DNA of 64,000 nt from NCBI GenBank assembly GCA_949752735.1, contig OX457040.1:7614597-7678596 (forward strand), written 5' to 3'. The notes beneath the pieces were generated by a model. That model ran no database searches and was not told the origin of the DNA. It saw nothing but the letters and a program-made list of their open reading frames with translations. Every line of letters begins with the position of its first letter. Position 1 is the stretch's first letter. The position numbers and the translations under genes are program-made. The DNA is from Lumbricus terrestris (taxonomy: Eukaryota > Annelida > Clitellata > Crassiclitellata > Lumbricidae). This document shows positions 12,064-23,600 of this stretch, piece after piece.

Positions 12064-14635
12064 GCACACATACACGTGTGTGCACACACGCACATACACG
12101 AACACGCACACGCACACGAGCACACACGCGCACACACGCACACACACGAACACGCACACACGCGCGCGCGCACACACGCGGTCGTCCTCAAGTCGTCTCT
12201 GATGATGGTCTTCGGCTCTGGTCTCTTCCACGGTCTTGTTCCCCTCTCCATCTTCTTCTTCTGCTTTGAACTGTTCTGGAGCTGATAATAAATAATTATT
12301 ATTATCGAGGTCCAAAGAAGAAAAGCAGATAAAATTAGCGCATGAGAACGATGCGTGAACTTAATTGCGAAAGTCTCTACGCGTTTCAAGGTTCTCTTGG
12401 TCCATGGTCCATTAGGGTTGTCCAGAAAAACAAAAAGTTTCAGAAAACACCCATACTGAAGTTTTTCCCATGATTTTGTTCATGTGTGGCCTACAGATAT
12501 TTTTTACAGAATTTTAAGATGTCATCCTGATATCCCTCATGGCCCCTGAACTTAGGGACCGATTTTGGTTGAAATTGCACTGTATTTTCAATACGAACAA
12601 CTGATAGCGAAGCAGATAGGACTCACAGTTGCACTATTAGACACCATACGGATATAATTTTCATTATTCTTGACTAATCAGCAATAAAACAAGTTGAAAT
12701 GTACTATCTGAGCAATATAAGGGGCCGTCTATAAATGACGTCACGCAATTTAGGACGATTTTTGACCCCGAACCCCCATCGTTACACGTCGTCACAAAAT
12801 TCATACGATATCTAGTAATAAACTGTCACAAAAGTCACAGATGTGTGACCCGACCCCTCCCCTGGGGTGCGTGACGTCATTTATGGACGGTCCCCAATGA
12901 AGTACCAATACGCACCCGCCGTAGGCGTCGCATCATATGGTTCACATCCCTATTTTTCACATAATGTTAGTAATGTGACTGTTGCGAGTGCCTTGACACA
13001 AAGCCTATGTGCTTAAAGATGTCGACTCTGCAACAGCACCCAGACTATGATTACGGGACACTATTCGTAGTGCCTTGCTTAATGTCTTCCTGTCAAAAGT
13101 TTGGAATTGCTTCATGTGCTCTTTGACACCCTGCAAAGGTCATGGAGGATCTTTGCTCAGGATGTGTCGTAATAATGGTTGCGAAGCCTGATAATAAGCT
13201 TCAGTCCACGCTCCGCTGTGTCCATTACAACTTTTACAGCACGAAACAATTTCTCAGCTGAGATGCATGTTTGGTCACATGACCATTCAGGATCGGTTGG
13301 CTCAACTAGGCAGTCATTGCTGATATCCAGCAGTCAGAACAGAGTGTGTGATTCTGGGACAGTTAAGTTCGTTAAGGTTGTATCGCGAGCAACTTGCTTC
13401 AAGGCAAGACCTATCGAAACTTGTAGGCCTAGATGGTCTCAGGCAGCAGTGGTGTGGCTAACAATAGAGTCGCTAATTCTTGATATCATGGAATTTTTCC
13501 TCAAAAGTACAAAAGGAACAATTTCTTCCGTGAGGTACCACCAGTGTGGGAATTGTGGACAAATAACGGGGTGGGTTGGCCTATGATCCACTAGGAATTG
13601 GTCTGTGAAAAACATACTTTACATTGGGTCTGTAGGACAGACTGGAGGGTTGAAACCTCCAACCACCATTGGGATTCTTGCCAAGTTAATCAACTTCAAA
13701 ATTGGCAACTGCCATTATCAACTTCACTAAAATCAATCATGTCATGGACAAAGCGGAAGATCATCTTGCTGGAGCATCAGCAAACGACACAGCGGAGCGT
13801 GGACTGAAGCTTATTATCAGACTTCGCAACCATTATTACGACACATCCTGAGCAAAGATCCTCCATGACCTTTGCAGGGTGTCAAAGAGCACATGAAGCA
13901 ATTCCAAACTTTTGACAGGAAGACATTAAGCAAGGCACTACGAATAGTGTCCCGTAATCATAGTCTGGGTGCTGTTGCAGAGTCGACATCTTTAAGCACA
14001 TAGGCTTTGTGTCAAGGCACTCGCAACAGTCGCATTACTAACATTATGTGAAAAATAGGGATGTGAACCATATGATGTGACGCCTACGGCAGGTGCGTAT
14101 TGGTACTTCATTGGGGACCGTCCATAAATGACGTCACGCACCCCAGGGGAGGGGTCGGGTCACACATCTGTGACTTTTGTGACAGTTTATTACTAGATAT
14201 CGTATGAATTTTGTGACGACGTGTAACGATGGGGGTTCGGGGTCAAAAATCGTCCTAAATTGCGTGACGTCATTTATGGACGGTCCCTTATATTGCTCAG
14301 ATAGTACATTTCAACTTGTTTTATTGCTTATTAGTCAAGAATAATGAAAATTATATCCGTATGGTGTCTGATAGTGCAACTGTGAGTCCTATCTGCTTCG
14401 CTATCAGTTGTTCGTATTGAAAATACAGTGCAATTTCAACCAAAATCGGTCCCTAAGTTCAGGGGCCATGAGGGATATCAGGATGACATCTTAAAATTCT
14501 GTAAAAAATATCTGTAGGCCACACATGAACAAAATCATGGGAAAAACTTCAGTATGGGTGTTTTCTGAAACTTTTTGTTTTTCTGGACAGCCCTAATGGT
14601 CCATCAACGCAAATAATTATGTATGTGTGTGTGTT

Positions 14636-14684
<49 letters not shown>

Positions 14685-17600
14685 AAATAGAGCTTGAAGA
14701 ATAAAGGGAACATGACAGACAGATTCGCGCATATTGTCCCTATTGTTGCTGTTGTTGTTCTTGTTGATCTTGTTATTCTTCTTGGTGTTATTATTTTTTG
14801 TAATTATTTGATTTTTGTAAAAAAAATAAGAATTATTCAAGAGAAAACAAGCAAGCTACGCTACAGTAAGTTATCTGTAGGTTTTCTGATGAACGGGTCC
14901 ATGCCACTGTAGCTGATTAATTTTGATAGATAGATTGATTGATTGATTGACTATCCATTGACACACTCGCATCACGTCGATCATCGGCCTAATTTCTGAC
15001 GTGTAACAAAAGTAGACAGTTACAAACGATCTGACACCTATAGGTAGAGGGTTTGTCCCAAAAATCTCATTAACTCTCCTCATTCTGCGGCTTCTCTCCG
15101 ATCTCTCCGAGCTTTGGACCGCCACGATATCTTTTTCACCGCGAACTATAGGACCACTTCGGCCTACAATAGATTATTTTCCACTATTGGGTCTTCCCTG
15201 TGGAATGTCCTCCTCCAACTTTACTTGTTTCCATTTCTTTCTGAATTACCTACTTCTCCTCTCCGAGCACCTTCCCTGAGGCGCCACTAAATGGCTACTG
15301 CTGACGGCGGCTCTTTAATAGATGACTAATTCCGATATATTGCATTACAATTGCAATAAGGTATGCAGTTTTTGTGTTTATTCTTATGTGGTTGCAGTCT
15401 TCCAGGACATTCACGTGATGATATTCATTGGCTTTGGTTTTCTGATGACCTTTCTGAAGCGCTATGGGTTCAGCAGCGTTGCTCTGAACATGCTCGTCTC
15501 TGCTCTTGTCATCCAGTGGGGTACACTCACTGGTGGATGGATCCTTCACACGGCTGCAGACCACACCATCCACGTCCAAATGGCTGAGTAGGGACCAAAA
15601 TCATTCGTATTGTCAATTAGGCCTATAGTCCTAAATGCTAAGAGTTACATAGCAAGTATAATATTATTGTGTACACTTTTTTAGAATGAATTTCGATTAC
15701 TTCTATAAAGGAATGAATGACGTTTGTAGTCGGATCAGCCTATTATAGGCCTAATAGTTGCTTTTTCTTTTATTCAATTTTCCTCACAGTAATAATGTCG
15801 CATGGTTGACTGGATAAATAATAATAATATGGCATTAATCCCATTGTCTTGATAACAATGAAGCTTTAATCTAATTGTTTCGCACTTTTGATAACAATGC
15901 AGTTTGATCAGCGCCGAATTTGCTGCGGCCACTGTTCTCATATCGTTCGGCGCTGTCCTTGGAAAGATCAACGCTCTCCAGCTGCTCGTCATGGCGATGA
16001 TTGAGGTCGTATTCTTCCAGGTCAACGAGTACATCGTCTTCAAACTTTGCAAGGTATAGGCCTAAGTCTTCTTCCACTTCTTCTATTGTTCTTTTGTTTT
16101 TCTTCTTCTTATTTCTTACATCGTCTTCACACTTTGCACTTCTACTTCTTCTTTTGCAGCAGAAGCTTTTCTGTGTTCACCTCAGATGAGGTATTTCCTC
16201 TCACTTGCATATTCAGCATTATTCCTAAAGGGCAGTATCCTTCAACCCAGGTGTAACCCGATGATGCCGTGAACCTACTCCAGAGCGGATAAACGGCAGA
16301 ATAGAAAGCAGAAAAATCATGTCCGCATCCAATAAGAAGTGACGACAAACTATTGATTTATCATTGTTAATGACAATAAAAAATCTCATTAGTGTAGAAA
16401 TGGTGCGGCACATGCGGGATCCATTCAAAAGGGCAGTGGGATAAAGGATTTCACCAGATTTTTTATTGAAAAAGGAGCAGTGTCGAGGGCTCGAGGCCAT
16501 ACCATGGTTGCAATAGAAGGTCCTGCAAATTGCAATGACTATAAATATTCATTCATTCATTCGAGTATTTATATAGCGCCTCTTAAAGGAAACTACTCAG
16601 AGGCGTTCCCGACTCCAGCACGGCCAAACAGAGCAGGTCTTAAGTGCTTATAGAATGTGTCAGAGAGTGATCTAGAGAACAGGCGCAGCTCAAGTGGGAG
16701 GGCATTCCCTACCACCGGACCAACCACAGAAAAAGCACGACTCTGCATGATGGAGGTACGAGCAAACGGGACCATGAGCACTTACCTATCACCCGAGCGT
16801 AGGGACCGACAACTGCCAGTCCGCGTAAATACGATTACGATGTGTGCATAGGCGTCTGACATTGGAGATTCAATGGTCGTGCATGTGTTCGGAGCTTACT
16901 TCGGATTGACTGTGGCTCGGCTTCTCTACACGGAAGACGTCCGAGTGGCCGAAGAGAAGGAATCCTCTGTCTACCACTCGGACCTATTCGCCATGATTGG
17001 TTAGATGAATCAAACATCATTAGGCATCATTATTACAATCTTACGGTACTGTTACGCTGTTGCATTGTTTGCATGACACCTGCCAATATGCCTTTTGAGA
17101 AGACTAGAAAGCAGCGCTTTATCATGAGCACCCGCACATAGCCTAGGGGCCAGAGGGACACTTACCCCCTGGAAAATTGAAACCTATTTTTCTAACTATT
17201 ACTGTTGGGGTTTATAAACAAATTTCTTCGCATCAGAGAATTAAATAAAACTACTTTTAACTAATACTTTTCAATTTTGTAAACAAAGTTCTTTGCAGAA
17301 AGAAACAATTCATATTAGAAATGTTAAAAAGTGAAACTGAGAAATTTGCATCAAGAAACCTCTATGAAAAATGCCTATGCATGTTCTTAACTTCCTGCAT
17401 TTTTTTACCTCTGCTACAAATTTTTTTAACCTTGGCCATCGTGTTTTGCCCCTCCTGCAAAATTTTCTGCGGGCGCCCATGCGCTTTGTTGAATTTGCCT
17501 AACCACTATTAGCCGATGAGCAAACGTCGCCGCAAGAAATCTGTGGTCTGTTCACATTCTGATTTAGCAAGTAAAATTGGCGCGTATACAATCGCCCTAC

Positions 17601-20600
17601 TTAATTGCAGATTTTGTCATGCTGACGTGCTATAGGCCTATAATCTTTGTCGAACTAATGAAGAGGTCAACTTCACCAGACGCGATATTGGGAAAATGGA
17701 CAACTAGAATTTATCCTAACTTCATATATTTCCCAACAGTTCATGCCAAAAGCTTTCTGGTGACAAATAAATCATTTGGTGCTCAGAAACATAGGCGTAG
17801 GGGACATTTCAGCAGTGGGAGGGGCAAAAATTTTACTTTTCCCCGAAAACATAAACCCGGAATAATTGACGTCATGCGCACATAACCATCTCTGTTCTTG
17901 CACCCACACCCGGGGACAAGGGGCAGAGGGGCAAATACCATGAAACCGGTCATATTTTAGGGACCAGGCTGGGTAATTTTAGGCCTATGCGCAAATTTAT
18001 TAGGCCTGTATGTAGTGTATGTATTATATTCCTGACACTTTACAACAACCACTGTCAACCTTCACACGAGCAACTGATTAAATTCATATTTATACATTGA
18101 TTTGTATTGTATCATATTTAATCATCTAGGCCTACTCATGCGCATCTATAGTAGGGTGAACCGTTCAGAGGCGCTCCTAGTGCGCAAGACCACACGGCCA
18201 CACGCGAAGAGGCAGGTTTTAAGAGGAGAGAAGGAAGAAGGGAAACTGCTGGAGAAAGTGTAGAGCGAACGCAAGGATAAAGCTCATTTCAAAGAGAAAG
18301 ACCAATTGAGGCAAATGATCGAGATTGAGCCACAGCAGTTCTAGAAGACGGAAACAAGAGTCAAATCTGTTGGATGAACGAAGTGAACGGTTGGAGGAGG
18401 CTCATGCAGTGAGGCCTTAGTTATTAGGGCTTAGGATAACATCGGTCAGATAATTGGGGCAAAATCCCGCTGAGCCTTGAAGATCAGAGTGAGGAATTTA
18501 GATTGTATGTGAGCACGGAGAGGAAGCCAATGGGTGGAAACAGAACGGCGAGAGATCCTGAGACACTTTAAATGAAAATAAGTAGAACATGTGCTTTTGG
18601 AAATGTGCTTAGTTAACACCCTGATCCCGCACACTTGACAAGAAGGAAAAGATCAGAGATTTCTCAGAGAGCAGAACAAGATCTGCTCGTTCAATATTGG
18701 TGATCGCACGATTATCGTGTCTATTTTGTCTCATCATGACCAGGGACAGAACAAATTTCGATGTTATTCAGGCATTGAATTCCGTGATCTGTAGCACCTG
18801 GCATGAATGCTGTGAATTTCCCCAAATGCCACGAATAGCCGCAATTTTCGGGTAAATTTCGGCTTGTGAATTTGCTACGATTGACACCATTATTTACCAA
18901 ATGCTACCGTGAATTCAGAATTTCTCAGCACTGTCGATGGTTGCTGTGAGCTAATATCTAACTCGAATCGGGCAAAATTTTCGGGCAAATTTCGGCTCTT
19001 GAATTTGTTGCGATTCTCGCCATTATTTGCAATAATTATGCTACCGTGAATTCAGAACTTTTTCGGGAATTTCTGAGCACTGTCAATGGTTGTTGTGAGC
19101 TAATATCTAACTCGAATCGGGCAAAATTTTCGGGCAAATTTCGGCTCTTGAATTTGTTGCGATTCTCGCCATTATTTGCAATATGCTACCGTGAATTCAG
19201 AACTTTTTCGGGAATTTCTGCCATCCATCGTTGTTGTGAGCTAATATTTGACTCCATTCGGGCAAGTTGGAACTGGGAGATAATGTGGTGAACTAATGAA
19301 CGTTGAATTTTGACAAGTTTGGTTAAAATTTTCCCGGGTCAATTTGCCCGAAAAAACAGACTTGCCCGAAATTTGGGGAAGCATTTGCCCCCCCTGGACC
19401 CCCGTCTCCTACGCCTATGCTCAGAAACAATCAGGAATACAGCTATGTTGAATATCACCTATAGACCTATTTATGTTGTTATCTGATGGACTCGTCTTAG
19501 GCCTATATAGTTATGTTGGAGACAGGGCCTACTATCCCCCCCTGGAAGGTGGAAGCAGTCCCCCCCTAAAACAACTTTTTGCCTATATTGTAAGCGCCGA
19601 AGTCGCGAAGCTGCGAGTGCCGAAGGCACGAAGCCCATAGTGACTGGGGGGTCTGGGGGAGCGTCGTAAGCTTCCCCAGCGGGGTCTGGGGCGGAGCCCC
19701 AGGAACCAATGCATTTTTAGCTGTTGGCATCGACTAGAGCGCATGTTTTAGGCTCTTGTTTGCTAGCTGTTTATGAACGATAAAGTCATGAAAATTTCAC
19801 TTTTTTGGATTTGCACTCTGAAATTGTACCTTTTTAAACTGTCATCTTCACAAAATTGCTCGTGAATTTAATCCTCAGAAACGCGGTGTAGGATATCGCA
19901 AAATGTCGCCTCCCCATTATTTATTATTTCTAAAAATTTGCACAATATGATGGTAACATTCTAAAATTTCTCATTATGAGTTAACAGTGCGTTAAACACT
20001 AGTAGTCCTGTGAAGTTTGGAAAAGTCCAGCATTCAGCAAAATATCAAATTCTTGTATATAACAAATGCAGATATAAAATATACTTAAATTTTTTAAAAC
20101 AATGTAATTAATTATGAGTTGTTAGAGCGAGCGCCATATACGTGCAGGGACAAAATTAATGTAAGTGACTGCAAAGCAGGTCATACTAAATGAATATATA
20201 CCCTTGAGATGGCGGGATGAACGTTCAAGGGGAATTTACCGTGGGTGTGGGGGAGGGATGGTACAGAGGGAGATGCCGGGGAGGATATGTCCAGAAGGAA
20301 ATCTCTTATGCCCATCTATCAATAAAGGGGGATTTCCCTCTGGCACAAGTTGGATCAGGGCATCAGGCTACTTACTCCCCCACGTGGCAAACCCTGATGG
20401 GTGCGAATGTGATGGAAGTGCAAGGACAAATTTATGTGAGTGTTAAGCAAAAGTCAAATTAAATGAAGATTTGCCCTGTGTTATAACAGGGAGGGGATTG
20501 TTCGAGGGATTTACCTGGAGGAAGTCCATGGCAGATGCTGGGGAATATGGGGGTAAATGTTCAGGAGTAAATATTCTATACTCAACTTTATCATTAGGGG

Positions 20601-23600
20601 GGGGAAACCTTTCCCCCCTGGTCCAAATTGGAAGCAGTCTGCTTCCATCCCCCCCCATGGCGTAGTAGGCCCTGGTTGGAGACATCAGATCCTGCTGTTG
20701 GCCATCTGCGTATTTGTCCAGGTACGATCTTCCTCTGGTTGTTCTGGCCGAGCTTCAACAGCGCTACAGCCACCGGGGAGGGACAGTACAGGGCCGTCAT
20801 CAACACCTACTTCTCATTGGCCGCTTGCGTCGTCGTCAGCTTTGCCGTCTCCGCTCTCGTTCACAAGAACAAGTTCAACATGGTCAGAACAGAACGAATA
20901 TTATATTCATATGATCCGGTTTAATGCAGATCAAATTACCTCATAATGATCAAATCTTATCAGGTTCAATGCAGTCGATTATTTTCCAATCTGACATAAC
21001 TCTAATATCATCGTGCAGTCTAATCTATTCGAACGCAATTTAATCAAATCAATTTTGTTTTAGATTGGTTTTGTCAAAGCAGTCATTTTAAACTTTATTT
21101 TGTTGCGCATGTGTGATTTAAAAACCTGATGCTATCTGTCATGGTTAACTTTTTAAAAGTGTAGCCTATGAATCGTTTTCTTTATTTATTTATTTATCGC
21201 ATTAGCCATAGCGCCCCTTCAAGTCCGCTACTCAGAGGCGCTCCCGACTGCAGCATGGACACTGCATCGGAGTTTCACGCCGAAGCGCACAAGTACCGGT
21301 AGCCTAATTGCAAGTGAAGGACTTGCTCAAGGTCTCTACGCGGCAACTTGATGTGAATTCGAACCTGGAGCCTTTCGACTTCGCGACACCGACGTCACCA
21401 CTACGCCACCGCGCCCCGGTTATACTAACGCAATGCTTGTGCGCTTGTCAGATTCAAATAAAGGTCACACGTAGGCTACTTCAATTACTTACTCAATATT
21501 ATCCATTCTATTGCAATCCAGTGTGATATATACAATTCTAGTATTGTCTACTCTATGATCTAGTCATATCACACATTACATCACCAAAGATGCCTTATTC
21601 TTACATGCGCATTGTTCCTAATCGCAGGTGCACATTCAGAATGCCACCTTGGCTGGAGGGGTTGCCATAGGAACGATGGCCGACATGGTGATACAACCGT
21701 GGGCGGCACTTTTCATCGGGTCGGTCGCTGCAACGCTCTCCGTTCTCGGATATCGGTTCATCACGGTTCGTGGATGCGAGTCAACCCAAACTCTTATTTT
21801 CAAAGCTCGAACCTATTTCCGAATCGTTAACTCGAATTTTACATCGAACTCAATTTTGCTAACTCGATTTTATGAAGTCAAACTCAGTTAATCTTAGCCT
21901 ACTTGAAAGTGCTTTGCTGCTAAATGCTTTTACCTCAGGTGAAAGCAATTAATTGAAATCTGACAACTTTATAGCTTGAGACTATAGTACTATATAATAC
22001 ATATATATTTGTATTGTATAATACTATACTTTTACTAAATATAAATGTATGCGGTAACCTGTGTGAGTACTTCACGAGTCTGACCATAGTAAGTCTACCC
22101 TACTTTAACCTGTCCAACCTAACCCATCTGACCTTATTCTACCTTACCGGTATCTTACCTTTCCATACCTTCCCTCATCTGTATACACTGTGAAACGATA
22201 GGCTCGAAATAATCTCTGATGGACTAGATTCGATTTGATTTGATTAGATGTAGCCTATGTGTGTGTTTTCCCTGTTTAGCCTGTCCTTACGAAGAGGTTC
22301 GGCGTCCATGACACTTGTGGAGTGAACAATCTCCATGGTTTACCTGGAGTCATGTCCGGAATTGGAGGAATCATCTGCGCCGCTGTCGCTACTCCAGCTC
22401 TCTACGGAACCAGGTCAGAATTAGACTAATCATAACTTATTCTAATCTGATCTAATTCAGTGATATCCTTGCTATCCTATCCTTTCTTATCTGATCTAAT
22501 TGTCTACATTGAACTGATCTAAAGAAATCTGTTCTTTGTGAACTTATCTAATGGAGATCTGCTTTATCAACGCCCTAAACTTGTCTTCAATCTGAACCAA
22601 TGTAGTATATACGTCTGTTCTTAGTTTATCGAATCGAATCTTAACTTATCTTAAAGATCCGATCTCATAGATTATAATATGATCAGTGATCATATTCATC
22701 GCCTTCTCTTTACCTCTCGATCCCTTCTCCGTTCTCTTCGTGCCGCCTACTCTTCTTCTTCCTTCTCTTCAGTTTCTTTTCTTCTCCATCTTCTTCTTCG
22801 TGTTATTTTCCGCATTCTTCATCTTTTGCATTCTCCCCCCCCCACACACACACACACTCTTCTCAGTTTATCGCATTCCTTTACGCAATCTTCTTCACAG
22901 GCTTCTTCACGCTCTTCTTCGCAATCTTCTTCGCAATCTTCTTCGCAATCTTCTTCGCAAACTTCTTCGCAAATTTCTTCGCAATCTTCTTCACAGTTTT
23001 CTTCACGTTCTTCTTGACCTTCTTTTTCACATTCATCTTCGTATTCTTCTTTGCATTTTTCTTCTTCGCACTCTTCTTGACATTCTTCTTTTCGTTCTTC
23101 TCCTCATTCCTCGATCTTCACATCCCTCTTCACATTTCTCTTCCCATTTCTCTTCCCATTTTTCTTCGAATTCTTCTTCGCGTTCTTTCTCGTATATGCT
23201 GACATTTTTATAGCGCATTTTTATCGATATAGCTTGCCAAAAAATCAAGAGAACAGTCAACAACCGATAGATATAGCTGCCGCACTCATCTCTCGCTTTC
23301 CTTTCATTGCAGTCTGAAGACTCAGTTTGAAAACCGTGTGGATAAATCAGCTGGTGTACAGGCCGGATTCCAGGCAGCTTCCCTCGTCTCCAGCATCGCT
23401 TTGGCCATTGTCGGTGGAATCATCACGGGTTAGTCTCATCGACTTCTGACTCTATGGGGACTAGGATGAGGGGTCACCAAACATCGGAATCATTGGTATC
23501 GTCTGCATGATGTGTTCATTATACACTGTTTACACATAATGTCCAATTGTCCATGCACGCTATCACGCTGTCAAGTGAATAAAAAATGCTTAAATGTTTA

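Noticed and set aside
13179..13807. Frames in the centre of the foldback element as a host gene
   Set aside because: Short, broken and without splice-consistent edges. At most a captured fragment; only the end near [10 protein letters not shown] looks coding-like.
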